DNA of 64,000 nt from contig NZ_SAVA01000002.1 of assembly GCF_004022465.1 (NCBI RefSeq), positions 372,001 through 436,000 of the forward strand, given 5' to 3'. The DNA comes from Rhodobacter huangdaonensis (lineage in GTDB: Bacteria > Pseudomonadota > Alphaproteobacteria > Rhodobacterales > Rhodobacteraceae). Within the stretch, counting starts at the first letter, position 1, and the number at the start of each line of letters is the position of its first letter. The translations under genes and the position numbers were made by a program. Positions 40,208 through 50,967 of the stretch are shown piece after piece. The notes under the pieces were generated by a model, which made no database searches, had not been told where the DNA came from, and was given only the letters and a program-made list of their open reading frames with translations.

Positions 40208-41533
40208 TCAGCGGCCCAGCACCTCGCGCGGCAGCCACAGCGCGAGCTCGGGGAAGACCATCACCAGCACCAGTGTCAGGATCATCACGAGGACGAAGGG
40301 GAAGACCGAGCGATAGATCACCGGCAGGGTGAACTCGGGCGGCGCCATCGCCTTCATCAGGAACAGGTTGTAGCCGAAGGGTGGCGTCAGATAGGCGATC
40401 TGGCAGGTGATGGTGTAGAGCACGCCATACCAGACGAGATCGAAGCCCAGGCTTTTCGCAAGGCTGACATAGACCGGCGCCACGATCACCAGCATTGCGG
40501 TGTCGTCGAGGAACATCCCCATCACCAGAAAGCTCGCCTGCATCAGCACCAGCACCTGCCAGGGCGCAAGGCCGAGGCTGTTCAGGAAGAAGTTGTTGAT
40601 CGCGCGGCCCGCGCCGAGCCCGTCGAAGACCGCCCCGAAAGAGAGCGCCGCGGTGATGATCATCATGAACATCACGGTGATCATCAGCGTCTGCCGCGTC
40701 GCGGTCTCGAACACCGCCCGGGTGAAGCGGCCCTTGACCAGCGCCGCGGCGACCGAGGCAAGCGCGCCGATCACCGAGGCCTCGGTCAGGCTTGCCCAGC
40801 CATTGAGGAACGGCACCATCATCGCGACGAAGATGAAGACCGGCAGCAGCCCGGCGCGCAGCAGCCGGAACCGTTCGGGCCAGGAAATCAGCGCGCGCTC
40901 CTCAGCCGGCATCGGCGGGGCAAGGGCGGGGTTCAGCTTGCAGCGGATGACGATGTAAAGGACGAAGAGCGCCGCCATCAGCATCCCGGGCACCGCGCCC
41001 GCGAGCCACAGGTTCGACACCGGCTGCCGCGCGATCAGCGAGAACAGCACCAGCACCACCGAGGGCGGGATCAGGATGCCGAGGCTCGATCCCGCCTGGA
41101 TCACCCCCGAGATCATCAGCCGGTCATAGCCGCGCCGCACGAGTTCCGGCAGGGCGATGGTGGCGCCGATCGCCATGCCGGCAACCGAGAGCCCGTTCAT
41201 CACCGAGATCATCACCATCAGCAGGATCGTCCCGATCGCAAGTCCGCCGGGCAGGGGGCCGAACCAGACGTGGAACATCCGGTAGAGATCTTCGGCAAGC
41301 CGGCTCTCGCTCATCACATAGCCCATGAAGACGAACATCGGCAGGGTCAGCAGCGGCGTCCATTTCATCAGTTTCATCACCGCGGAAAAGCCCATGTCGG
41401 TGCCGCCCGGCCCCCAAAGGGCCAGCGCCGCGATGACGGCGACGAAGCCGATTGCGCCGAACACCCGCTGCCCGGTGATCATCATCAGGAGCATCGTCGA
41501 GAACATCAGGATCGCGATGGTGTTGTGATCCAT
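40208..41533 (-). CDS. TRAP transporter large permease DctM
   Basis: 441 residues with about twelve membrane segments. MFVFMGYVMSESRLAEDLY, GPLPGGLAIGTILLMVMISVMNGLSVAGMAIGA, SSLGILIPPSVVLVL and MGMFLDDTAMLVIVAPVY are DctM family landmarks. Sodium-driven secondary transport with the binding protein. ATG shares one base with the dctQ stop (TGATG). Confidence 0.94.
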   Translation of the reverse strand: MDHNTIAILMFSTMLLMMITGQRVFGAIGFVAVIAALALWGPGGTDMGFSAVMKLMKWTPLLTLPMFVFMGYVMSESRLAEDLYRMFHVWFGPLPGGLAIGTILLMVMISVMNGLSVAGMAIGATIALPELVRRGYDRLMISGVIQAGSSLGILIPPSVVLVLFSLIARQPVSNLWLAGAVPGMLMAALFVLYIVIRCKLNPALAPPMPAEERALISWPERFRLLRAGLLPVFIFVAMMVPFLNGWASLTEASVIGALASVAAALVKGRFTRAVFETATRQTLMITVMFMMIITAALSFGAVFDGLGAGRAINNFFLNSLGLAPWQVLVLMQASFLVMGMFLDDTAMLVIVAPVYVSLAKSLGFDLVWYGVLYTITCQIAYLTPPFGYNLFLMKAMAPPEFTLPVIYRSVFPFVLVMILTLVLVMVFPELALWLPREVLGR

Positions 41534-42039
41534 CAGATCTTCTCCCCGCGCAGGGTAGCCACGTCGCGGATCAGGATCGACACCGCCTGCAGCAGCATCA
41601 GCGCGAAGGACAGGCTGATGATCCCCTTGATCGGCCAGAGCACCGGGCGCCAGGCGGTCGGGTTGCGCTCGCCGACCTCGACGGAATAGGCCGTCGAGTC
41701 GAGCGCGCCCCAGAGCATCACGCCCAGATAGAACATCAGGCAGAAGACGGTGAACACGTCCCAGCCCGCCCGTCCCTTCGTCGAGAAGCGGGAATAGAGC
41801 AGGTCCATGCGCACATTGGCATCGGTCTGCAGCGCCCAGGGCGCCCCCAGCATGTAATAGGCGACGAGGGTGAACTGCGCCATCTCGAGCGTCCAGATCG
41901 CCGGAATGTGCAGGATCTTGGTGAAGGACGACCACAGCAGGATCGCCATCATTGCATAGAGCAGGTACATCGCGACGCGGCCGAGCCTGCGGGTCAGCCC
42001 GTCGATCAGATGCACATAGGATATCAGCGCGGCGGGCAT
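41533..42039 (-). CDS. TRAP transporter small permease DctQ
   Basis: 168 residues with four membrane helices (GRVAMYLLYAMMAILLWSSFTKIL; FTVFCLMFYLGVMLWGAL; IKGIISLSFALMLLQAVSILIR). DctQ family. Start ATG at 42039 chosen because GGAGG lies five bases before it; a longer version from the in-frame GTG near 42075 is possible. Order on the minus strand is dctQ, dctM, dctP, so dctQ is promoter-proximal. Confidence 0.87.
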   Translation of the reverse strand: MPAALISYVHLIDGLTRRLGRVAMYLLYAMMAILLWSSFTKILHIPAIWTLEMAQFTLVAYYMLGAPWALQTDANVRMDLLYSRFSTKGRAGWDVFTVFCLMFYLGVMLWGALDSTAYSVEVGERNPTAWRPVLWPIKGIISLSFALMLLQAVSILIRDVATLRGEKI

Positions 42040-42425
42040 CAGTGCCTCCGCCGCCGCATGCGCCTGCCGGTCATTCACATCCCCTGTCGTGGTCTGGTTT
42101 TTCTTGCGTTGCGGGCAAGGCTCGGCCCGGCCCCGCGCGGCTGTCAACGGCGGATGGATTTTGACCGTCCGTTACAATCTCACGGGGCGGCGCTTTGCGC
42201 GAATGACAGGAGCCCTGCCTGTTTTGGTGGCAGGCCGGAAATCTGCGGCGGCATCGCAAAAGTTGCGAAAAAATCTCTTGCAACACGAAAATGATGCCTT
42301 ATGTTTGACGTCGCTACGTTGTTCCGACCGCACCTGTCTCCTTCATCGGCTTCAGTCTGCTTTTCGATCTGACCAAGCCGGGCTGTCGCAATTCCGTGGG
42401 CAGCAAACATCAAGGAGATCTCGCG
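42040..42425. other. Divergent gap between dctQ and cspA
   Basis: No gene supported. Holds the promoters of the TRAP operon (minus) and cspA (plus). Seen: an inverted repeat with arms CGCAA and TTGCG (42255-42267), a TTGACG hexamer (42305-42310) that could be a -35 for cspA but has a poor -10, and AAGGAG (42412-42417) as the cspA ribosome site. A cspA leader of about 100 bases would fit the family's usual long 5' untranslated regions. Confidence 0.45.
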
Positions 42426-42632
42426 ATGGCCAAGGGCACCGTGAAATGGTTCAATTCCACCAAGGGCTTCGGCTTCATCCAGCCGGACAGCGGCGACAAG
42501 GACATCTTCGTCCACATCTCGGCCGTTGAACGCGCCGGCATCCCGCACCTGGCCGACGGCCAGAAGGTGACCTTCGAAATCGAGACCGGCCGTGACGGCC
42601 GTCAGTCGGCGCGCGATCTGGCTCTTGCCTGA
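42426..42632 (+). CDS. Cold-shock protein, CspA family
   Basis: 68 residues, a single OB-fold cold-shock domain: GTVKWFNSTKGFGFIQPD with RNP1 (KGFGFI) and DIFVHISAVERAG with RNP2 (IFVHI). Binds single-stranded RNA/DNA as an RNA chaperone. Perfect AAGGAG ribosome site eight bases before the ATG. Monocistronic, ending in two hairpins. Which of the several Csp paralogues this is cannot be told. Confidence 0.96.
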   Translation: MAKGTVKWFNSTKGFGFIQPDSGDKDIFVHISAVERAGIPHLADGQKVTFEIETGRDGRQSARDLALA

Positions 42633-42642
42633 TTGCCGGCTG

Positions 42643-42714
42643 CGGGCGCCGGATCGGCGCCCGGAACGCTCGACGAAGACCTGAAATTCCGTTCCCCGAC
42701 GTCAGCCGGGGAAC
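42643..42714 (+). terminator. Two hairpins after cspA
   Basis: Arms GGGCGCC and GGCGCCC around GGATC (42644-42662), then arms GTTCCCCG and CGGGGAAC with an eight-base loop (42691-42714). Neither has a good T-run; together they probably end or stabilise the cspA message. Confidence 0.5.
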
Positions 42715-42840
42715 ATCTCTGGTGGCACCAGAGCCGCCCCGCGCGCCCGGCTCTCCTGCCCGCGCACCCTCCCCGAAAATCACCGGTCCGGATCACGTGA
42801 GCGCGCGTCGCTGTCACGTTGCAGGCGCTTTCGCCATGGC

Positions 42841-42902
42841 TTCCAATCGCGGCAAATATCCCGGGGGTGAGGCCCGTGAGGGCCGAGGGGGCAGCGCCCC
42901 CT
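42841..42902 (-). repeat. Dispersed tandem-hairpin element, copy C
   Basis: AAATATCCCGGGGGT core (two changes from copies A and B), then arms GGCCC/GGGCC with loop GTGA (42871-42884) and AGGGGGC/GCCCCCT with loop AGC (42886-42902). It ends four bases beyond the stop of the ABC ATPase gene and so probably terminates that operon. Confidence 0.7.
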
Positions 42903-42906
42903 CGCT

Positions 42907-43953
42907 TCAGGCGCCGATCACCATCAGATCCGCGGCATTCAGCCCCAGCACCACGGTCTCGCCGACCCGCGGCGGCACCGAATGGGCGGCGTTGAAGGTG
43001 TCGAACGCCAGGCTCTGGCCACCGAGATCGGCGCGCAGCCGGATCACCGAGCCGAGGAAATCGACCTCGGTGATCTGACCCGACAGGCCAAGCTCGCAGG
43101 CGCCTTGCCCCAGCCGCACCGCCTCGGGGCGCAGCCCCAGCGTGACATGGCCCGCGGGCAGGGGGCGGTGCAGCACCACCTCGGTGCCGGCGAGTGCCAC
43201 GCGCCCGGTCGCGCCATCCTTCACCTCGGCCTCGATCGTGTTCAGCGTGCCGACGAAGCCCGCGACGAAGCGGGTGGCGGGGGTGTTGTAGATCTCGAAC
43301 GGCGTGCCGACCTGATCGGCCACGCCCTGATGCATGACGACGATCCGGTCCGACATCGACAGCGCCTCTTCCTGGTCATGCGTCACGAAGATCGTGGTGA
43401 TGCCGAGCCGGCGCTGGATCGCGCGGATCTCGTTGCGCAGCGACACCCGGATCTTCGCATCGAGCGCCGAGAGCGGTTCATCGAGCAGCAGCACCCGCGG
43501 CCGCGGCGCCAGCGCGCGGGCAAGCGCCACGCGCTGCTGCTGCCCGCCCGAGAGCTGGAACGGATAGCGCCCGCCCAGATCGGGCAGGCCGATCAGGTCG
43601 AGCATCTCCTCGACCCGCCCGGCGATCTCCTTCGCCGGCGTGCCCTTCACCTTCAGCCCGAAGCCGACGTTCTGCGCCACGGTCAGGTTCGGAAACAGCG
43701 CATAGGCCTGGAACACCATGCCGATGTTGCGCGCGTTCGCGCGCAGCCGCACCATGTCGGCGCCGTCGATCGCGATCGACCCCGAGCTCGGCGTCTCGAA
43801 GCCCGCGACCATGCGCAGCACCGTGGTCTTGCCGCAGCCCGAGGGGCCAAGCAGCGAGATGAACTCGCCCTGCTCGACGGTGAGGTTGAAATCCTTCACC
43901 ACACGGGTCGGCCCGAAGCTCTTTTCGAGGTGAGAGAGGGTGAGGAAGGTCAT
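42907..43953 (-). CDS. ABC transporter ATPase, PotA/FbpC-type
   Basis: 348 residues. Walker A LGPSGCGKTT, signature LSGGQQQRVALARAL, Walker B VLLLDEPLSALD, H-loop FVTHDQEEALS, and a TOBE domain (LGLRPEAVRLG). Serves the polyamine/iron/2-aminoethylphosphonate class of importers encoded by the three genes upstream. Coupled to the permease gene by ATGA. Confidence 0.92.
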   Translation of the reverse strand: MTFLTLSHLEKSFGPTRVVKDFNLTVEQGEFISLLGPSGCGKTTVLRMVAGFETPSSGSIAIDGADMVRLRANARNIGMVFQAYALFPNLTVAQNVGFGLKVKGTPAKEIAGRVEEMLDLIGLPDLGGRYPFQLSGGQQQRVALARALAPRPRVLLLDEPLSALDAKIRVSLRNEIRAIQRRLGITTIFVTHDQEEALSMSDRIVVMHQGVADQVGTPFEIYNTPATRFVAGFVGTLNTIEAEVKDGATGRVALAGTEVVLHRPLPAGHVTLGLRPEAVRLGQGACELGLSGQITEVDFLGSVIRLRADLGGQSLAFDTFNAAHSVPPRVGETVVLGLNAADLMVIGA

Positions 43954-44732
43954 CGCGCAGCCTTGTCGTGTTTCGAGAATCGGGTGACGAGCTGGATCAG
44001 CCCCATGCAGGCCCAGGTGATGACGAAGGCGATGGTCGCCAGCGCGAAGGGCTCGTAGGCGCGGTTGGCGCCCATCAGCTGCAGATAGGGGCCGAAGGCC
44101 GGCCGGTTGAGCAGGGCCGCCATGGTGAACTCGCCCATCACGATGGCGAAGGTCACGAAGGCGCCCGAGAGGACGGAGACGAGAACATTGGGCAGGATCA
44201 CCCGGGCCAGGATCGTGCCCCAGCCCGCGCCGAGCGACTGTGCCGCCTCGGTCAGGGTGGCGACGTCGATGGTGCGCAGCCCGGTATCGACGGCGCGATA
44301 CATGTAGGGCAGCGACAGGGTGACATAGCCGAAGACCAGCAGCAGGTTGGTGCCGAAGATCGTGCCGGTCAGCGGCAGCACGCTCGAGGTGTTGTAAAGC
44401 CGGATATAGCCGAAGACGATGACGATCGCCGGGATGACGAGCGGCAGCAGGGTGACGAACTCGACATAGGGCCGCAGCCCCGGCATCTTCAGCCGCACCC
44501 AGAAGGCGGTGGGCACCACGATCGCCATGCCGACGGCGATGGTCAGCAGCGCCATCCCCACGGAGAAGCTGAAGGTCTCGCGAAAGCGCGGATCGGCCAG
44601 CACGACGCGATAGGCCTCGAGGCTGTAGATCCCGCGCTTCATCGACAGCGAGAACTCGACCATGCCGAGAAGCGGCAGGATGAAATAGGCCATCCCGAGA
44701 AGCAGGATCGCCCAGGCGGCAGCGCGTTTCAT
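43950..44732 (-). CDS. ABC transporter permease, PotC-like
   Basis: 260 residues, about six membrane segments; EAA loop TLTEAAQSLGAGWGTILARVILPNVL is of the PotC/FbpB type. Start overlaps the end of the PotB-like gene (44729-44732), so the two permeases are coupled. Confidence 0.92.
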   Translation of the reverse strand: MKRAAAWAILLLGMAYFILPLLGMVEFSLSMKRGIYSLEAYRVVLADPRFRETFSFSVGMALLTIAVGMAIVVPTAFWVRLKMPGLRPYVEFVTLLPLVIPAIVIVFGYIRLYNTSSVLPLTGTIFGTNLLLVFGYVTLSLPYMYRAVDTGLRTIDVATLTEAAQSLGAGWGTILARVILPNVLVSVLSGAFVTFAIVMGEFTMAALLNRPAFGPYLQLMGANRAYEPFALATIAFVITWACMGLIQLVTRFSKHDKAAR

Positions 44733-45601
44733 TTCAGCCACCTCTCGGAGCGCATGCGCAAAACGATATAGAGCACGTTTGCCACGCCGGTGATCAGGAT
44801 CATGCCGAAGGCCATGGCATAGCCCAGATGCGGGTTGCCGAGCACGTCGCCGCGGATCTGCGCGAAAAGCATGATCGGCACGATGTTCAGGCTCGAGCCG
44901 GTCAGCGCGATCGCCGTCGCCACCGCGCCGAAGGCATTGGCGAAGAGCAGCGCGAAGGTGCCGAGGATCGAGGGGAAGAGGATCGGCAACGCCACCATCC
45001 GCCAGTATTGCGCCCCCGAGGCGCCGAGGCAGGAGGCGGCCTCGCGCCACTCGCGCTTGAGCCCGTCAAGCGCGGGGGTGATGATCAGGATCATCAGCGG
45101 GATCTGGAAGAACAGATAGGTGATGGTCAGGCCCCAGAAGCTGAGGATGTTGAAGCCGTAGACCCGCAGGTTGATGCCCAGATGCGTCTTCAGCGCCAGC
45201 GTCACCAGGCCAAGCGGCCCGAGCGTGGCGAGGAAGGCGAAGGCGAGCGGCACGCCGGCGAAGTTCGAGGCGACGCCCGAGAAGGTCAGCAGCGGCGAGC
45301 GGATCGACCGCGGCAGCCCGCCGAGCACCATCGCCGCCGCCATCAGGAAGCCGACAAGACAGCCAAGCGCCGCCGAGGCGACCGAGATCTTGATCGAGAT
45401 CCAGTAGCTCGACAGGATCGAATCGGTGAACAGCCCGGCGATGTTTTCGAAGGTGAAGCTGCCGTCGGCGCGCTGGAAGGCGCCGAGCACGATCTTCATC
45501 GTCGGCGCGATCAGGAACAGCGCGACAAAAAGCGCGAAGGGCGCAAGCCCGAGCCAGGTCAGGGGCAGGCGCCGGCGGGCAGGGGGAGGGGTATCGCTCA
45601 C
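44729..45601 (-). CDS. ABC transporter permease, PotB-like
   Basis: 290 residues from a GTG at 45601 (a TTG at 45625 is an alternative, less likely). First segment LTWLGLAPFALFVALFLIAPTMKIVLGAF; EAA loop REAASCLGASGAQYWRMVALPILFPSIL. Partner of the PotC-like permease. Confidence 0.9.
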   Translation of the reverse strand: MSDTPPPARRRLPLTWLGLAPFALFVALFLIAPTMKIVLGAFQRADGSFTFENIAGLFTDSILSSYWISIKISVASAALGCLVGFLMAAAMVLGGLPRSIRSPLLTFSGVASNFAGVPLAFAFLATLGPLGLVTLALKTHLGINLRVYGFNILSFWGLTITYLFFQIPLMILIITPALDGLKREWREAASCLGASGAQYWRMVALPILFPSILGTFALLFANAFGAVATAIALTGSSLNIVPIMLFAQIRGDVLGNPHLGYAMAFGMILITGVANVLYIVLRMRSERWLK

Positions 45602-45627
45602 GGGTCCGTCCGTTCGGAAAGGCAAAG

Positions 45628-45651
45628 GCCGCCCCCGATAACGGGGGCGGC
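45628..45651 (-). terminator. Intra-operon hairpin between binding-protein and permease genes
   Basis: Perfect ten-base arms GCCGCCCCCG and CGGGGGCGGC around ATAA, just after the binding-protein stop. Such hairpins commonly protect the binding-protein message or partly terminate before the permeases. Confidence 0.65.
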
Positions 45652-45673
45652 ACGAGGGGCGAGAGGCCCCGAT

Positions 45674-46777
45674 TTACTGGACGTTCGCGCCGACGACCTT
45701 GTCCCAGCCGGCGACGACCGCTTCCTTGTTCGCGCCCTGCTCGTCGAGCGAGGGGAAATAGGCCTTGGCATAGCTTTCGGCCGGCGGCAGGGCGTCGATC
45801 AGCTCCTGCGGGACCTTGCCGGCGGCGGCCATCGCGTTGAAGCGCGCCGGGTGGCAATAGCCCTTCAGCCAGAGGTTCTGGCCCTCGTCCGAGTAGATGT
45901 ATTCCATCCACAGCTTCGCCGCGTTCGGATGCGGCGCATGGGCCGAGATCGCCTGCACGTAGACACCGGCAAGCACGCCCGAGGCCGGCACCACGACCTC
46001 GACCGGCGGGTTGCCGGCGAGCGTGTCGCGGGCCGCGAGCGCGTTGTAGTCCCACATCACCACGATCGGCGTCGCGCCCTGCGCAAGCGTGCCGGCCTTG
46101 CCGATCACCGGAACGAAGTTCTTCTCGTCGTTCAGCTTCTTGAAGAAGCCGAGGCCCTTCTCGCCGGCGTCCTTGCCGGCCTTGCCGCCCTCGGACATGC
46201 CGGCGGCGAGCACCGCGAGAATCGCCTGGTTCGAGGCGCGCGGATCGCCCGCGAGCGCCACCTGGCCGGCGTAGTCGGATTTCAGCAGGTCGGACCAGTC
46301 GGTCGGCACGGTGTCGACGAGGTCCTTGTTCACCATGAACGACATGACGCCGTAATAGTCGCCATACCAGTAGCCGTCGGCGTCCTTGATGGTGTCCGGG
46401 ATCTCGTCCCAGCCCGAGACCTTGTAGGGCTGGATCAGCCCTTCTTCCTTGGCCTGCGGGCCGAAGCTCAGACCGACGTCGATCACGTCGGGAGCCTGCG
46501 GGCCGGTGTTGCCCTTGTTGGCGCGGATCGCCTCGAGTTCATCGGCCGAGCCCGCGTCGGGGTTCAGCTCGTTCACCTTGATATCGGGATACTTGGCCTT
46601 GAAGCCGTCGATCACCGCGCCATAGCCGCACCAGTCATGCGGCAGCGCGATGGTGGTCAGCATGCCTTCGGCCTTCGCCGCCGCCTCGAGCGCGGTCATG
46701 TCTTCGGCGTGGACGAGCGCGGTGGTGGCGAGCAGCGCGGCGGCGCCTGCAAGCCAGTGCATCGGTTTCATCGTCAT
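45674..46777 (-). CDS. Periplasmic binding protein, PotD/FbpA superfamily
   Basis: 367 residues with a signal peptide (MHWLAGAAALLATTALVHA). Type-2 binding fold: EAAAKAEGMLTTIALPHDWCGYGAVIDGFKAKYPDIKVNELNPDAGSADEL, APDVIDVGLSFGPQAKEEGL, and a C-terminal LWMEYIYSDEGQNLWLKGYCHPARF. The ligand is unknown; the family covers polyamines, iron and aminoethylphosphonate. Start at 46777 has GGGGAG upstream. First gene of the four-gene minus-strand operon. Confidence 0.88.
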   Translation of the reverse strand: MTMKPMHWLAGAAALLATTALVHAEDMTALEAAAKAEGMLTTIALPHDWCGYGAVIDGFKAKYPDIKVNELNPDAGSADELEAIRANKGNTGPQAPDVIDVGLSFGPQAKEEGLIQPYKVSGWDEIPDTIKDADGYWYGDYYGVMSFMVNKDLVDTVPTDWSDLLKSDYAGQVALAGDPRASNQAILAVLAAGMSEGGKAGKDAGEKGLGFFKKLNDEKNFVPVIGKAGTLAQGATPIVVMWDYNALAARDTLAGNPPVEVVVPASGVLAGVYVQAISAHAPHPNAAKLWMEYIYSDEGQNLWLKGYCHPARFNAMAAAGKVPQELIDALPPAESYAKAYFPSLDEQGANKEAVVAGWDKVVGANVQ

Positions 46778-46924
46778 TCGGTTTCTCCCCGTTGTCGGAA
46801 GCCTGGGCCCGGGATGGGCTGCAGCATGCACCTAGGCGCCTTCTGTGACAGTCTCGCGACACGAGCGCCTTTCGGCCGTCAAGTTTTGACCAGCGGGGCA
46901 AGACTTGCCCGATTCCGGGCGCGT

Positions 46925-46942
46925 TGCAACAAATCTGTTGCA
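46925..46942. promoter_or_regulatory. Perfect 18-base inverted repeat in a divergent gap
   Basis: Arms TGCAACA and TGTTGCA around AATC, in the 263-base gap between the binding-protein gene and the ABM-domain gene. Size and AT-rich centre suit a dimeric regulator's operator. Factor unknown. Confidence 0.45.
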
Positions 46943-47049
46943 CGGCTGTCATCTTCCGCGCGGCGCGCCCCGGCCGGCCCCCGCGCCGACGCGCGGCGCG
47001 TGATTTTTTGTCGCAGCCGTGGCAGGATGGGCCGAGGGAGGACCGACAT

Positions 47050-47367
47050 ATGACCGAAATCACGACGGATTTCGACGGGCAGACGGTGATCTGCACCTTC
47101 GAGATGACCCCCGCCACTGCGGCCGAGCTGATGGCCGCGCTCGAGGATGCCTATGAGAACTGCATCCGCCACCAGCCGGGATTCCTTGGGGCAGGGCTGC
47201 ACATGAACGACGCGCAGACGCGGATCGCGAATTATTCGAAATGGAAAAAGCGCGGCGACTATCAGGCGATGTTGCGCACCCCCGAGATGATCACGCGCAA
47301 CCGCCACATCGCCACGCTGTGCCGCAGCTTCGAGCCGGTGATGTACGAGGTCGGCGCCGTTTTCTGA
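47050..47367 (+). CDS. Dimeric alpha-beta barrel (ABM-like) domain protein
   Basis: 105 residues. MTPATAAELMAALEDAYENCIRHQPGFLGAGLHMNDAQTRIANYSKWKKRGDYQAMLRTPEMITR has the antibiotic-biosynthesis-monooxygenase pattern (a P-G-F-x-G strand, then a N-Y-S-x-W strand). Members range from heme-degrading enzymes to small oxygenases; activity here unknown. Strong GGAGGA ribosome site. Confidence 0.8.
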   Translation: MTEITTDFDGQTVICTFEMTPATAAELMAALEDAYENCIRHQPGFLGAGLHMNDAQTRIANYSKWKKRGDYQAMLRTPEMITRNRHIATLCRSFEPVMYEVGAVF

Positions 47368-47480
47368 CACCGCGCCGGGCGAAAACCCGTATTCTCCATG
47401 CCACGGGTGCCGCCTGCCTTGCGCGACGCCCGGGTTTGTGCTGCGGTGCGGCAAGTCACGGATACGAGGCGGGGGGAAGA

Positions 47481-48110
47481 ATGGCAGGCACGGTAATCAC
47501 GGTCGCGCAGCAGAAGGGGGGCGCTGGCAAGACCACGCTCGCGGTGAACCTTGCGGTGGCGCTGCTGAAGCGGGGCGCAAGCGTCGCGCTGCTCGACACG
47601 GACCCGCAGGGCTCGCTCGGCCGCTGGTTCATGACCCGGCGCGAGACGCTGGGCGAGGCCGGGCTCGAGTTCTCCACCTCCTCTGCCTGGGGGGTGAGCT
47701 ACGAGGTCGAGAAGCTGAAGAAGCTGGTCGACGTGGTGATCATCGACACCCCGCCGAAGGTCGACAGCGACCTGCGCCCGGCGCTGCGCGAGGCGGATAT
47801 GGTGCTGGTGCCGATCTCGGCGAGCCTTGTCGATCTGTGGGCGACCGAGGGCGTGCTCGACCTTGCCCGGCGCGAGGGCAAGCAGCCGAAACTGGTGCTG
47901 AACCGGGTGAAGCGCGGCACCCGCCTGGACGGCGAGGTGCGCTCGGCGGCCGAGAAGCTCGAGGGCGAGCTGCTGGAGCCGGTGCTGGCGCATCGCGTCG
48001 TCTATGCCGAGACGCTGGGGCAGGGGCTCGGTGCGCTCGAGGCCGCGCGCCGCGGTCCGGCGAGCGACGAGGTCGAGGCGCTGCTCGACGTGCTCTTCGC
48101 GCGCGGCTGA
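47481..48110 (+). CDS. ParA/MinD-type ATPase
   Basis: 209 residues. Deviant Walker A QKGGAGKTT with the signature lysine (residues 12 and 17), LLDTDPQGS, and VVIIDTPPKVDSDLRPALREADMVLVPISASLVDLWAT. Short, with no DNA-binding N-terminus and no parB next to it, so an orphan ParA (as in chemoreceptor, carboxysome or plasmid-like partition systems) rather than the chromosomal ParA. Converges on uvrB with six bases between stops. Confidence 0.88.
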   Translation: MAGTVITVAQQKGGAGKTTLAVNLAVALLKRGASVALLDTDPQGSLGRWFMTRRETLGEAGLEFSTSSAWGVSYEVEKLKKLVDVVIIDTPPKVDSDLRPALREADMVLVPISASLVDLWATEGVLDLARREGKQPKLVLNRVKRGTRLDGEVRSAAEKLEGELLEPVLAHRVVYAETLGQGLGALEAARRGPASDEVEALLDVLFARG

Positions 48111-48116
48111 TCCGCC

Positions 48117-50300
<2,184 letters not shown>

Positions 50301-50655
50301 GGGGGCTCCTCGCTCGGGCGCGGCGGTCCCGTCATATTTGATCTCTTTTCGTTCTCTTTCAAGAGCTTGCCGGCGCAGGTTTCCGGTGGAGCGGCTGATG
50401 TTGAAAATTTTAGAAATGAAATCAGGTGATTGTCGGATTGTTTGCTTGAGGCTGTTCCGCAATGTTCGCATATTGTTCTGGCCTGCCATGCAGGTCCGCC
50501 GGCCGGGTCTTTCCCGAAGGCCCTCGTTTCCCGGCCCGGCCGGTGGTGTCGCATTCGCCCGAGAGGGATGCGGAGGCGGACGGATCGGGGCGCTCGAGGC
50601 TTGCGCTTTCGTGTGGATCGACTAGAAAAAGGCGAGTTCCGAGAAGGGGAAGACC
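50301..50655. other. Divergent gap between uvrB and the NDUFS4-like gene
   Basis: No gene supported. Its uvrB-side half is notably AT-rich, holds the uvrB promoter region and the LexA box at 50464-50478. The other half is GC-rich and leads to GAGAAGGGGAAG, the ribosome site of the 50656 gene. Confidence 0.5.
50464..50478. promoter_or_regulatory. LexA (SOS) box, GTTC-N7-GTTC
   Basis: GTTCGCATATTGTTC fits the alphaproteobacterial LexA consensus GTTC-N7-GTTC exactly. It is upstream of uvrB, a classical SOS gene, which makes a chance match unlikely. Confidence 0.8.
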
Positions 50656-50967
50656 ATGCGCGCGCGTATCTATCAGCCGGCCCGCAATGCGATGCAATCC
50701 GGTCAGGCCAAGACCAGGGTCTGGTATCTCGATTTCGAGCCCGCCGATGCGCGGGAGATCGATCCGCTGATGGGCTGGACGAGCTCCGACGACACGCAGT
50801 CGCAGGTGCGGCTGAAGTTCGAGACCCGCGAGGCGGCCGAGGCCTATGCCAAGGAGAGCGGCATCGACTATGCCGTGACCGAGCCGCACAAGCGCACCGC
50901 CAACATCCGCGCCCGCGGCTATGGCGAGAACTTCGCCTCGGATCGCCGGGCGAACTGGACCCACTGA
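50656..50967 (+). CDS. ETC complex I subunit (NDUFS4-like)
   Basis: 103 residues. MRARIYQPARNAMQSGQAKTRVWYLDFEP, DPLMGWTSSDDTQSQVRLKFETREAAEAYAKESGIDYAVTEP, and the conserved end NIRARGYGENFASDRRANWTH identify the alphaproteobacterial homologue of mitochondrial NDUFS4/18-kDa subunit, which stabilises the NADH-oxidising arm of complex I. Encoded away from the nuo operon, as is common. Confidence 0.93.
   Translation: MRARIYQPARNAMQSGQAKTRVWYLDFEPADAREIDPLMGWTSSDDTQSQVRLKFETREAAEAYAKESGIDYAVTEPHKRTANIRARGYGENFASDRRANWTH

Noticed and set aside
39053..41689. 878-residue plus-strand frame over the TRAP genes
   Set aside because: Shadow frame, His/Arg/Gln-rich without domains.
44828..47053. 741-residue plus-strand frame over the ABC importer genes
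   Set aside because: Shadow of permease and binding-protein genes; no domain recognised.
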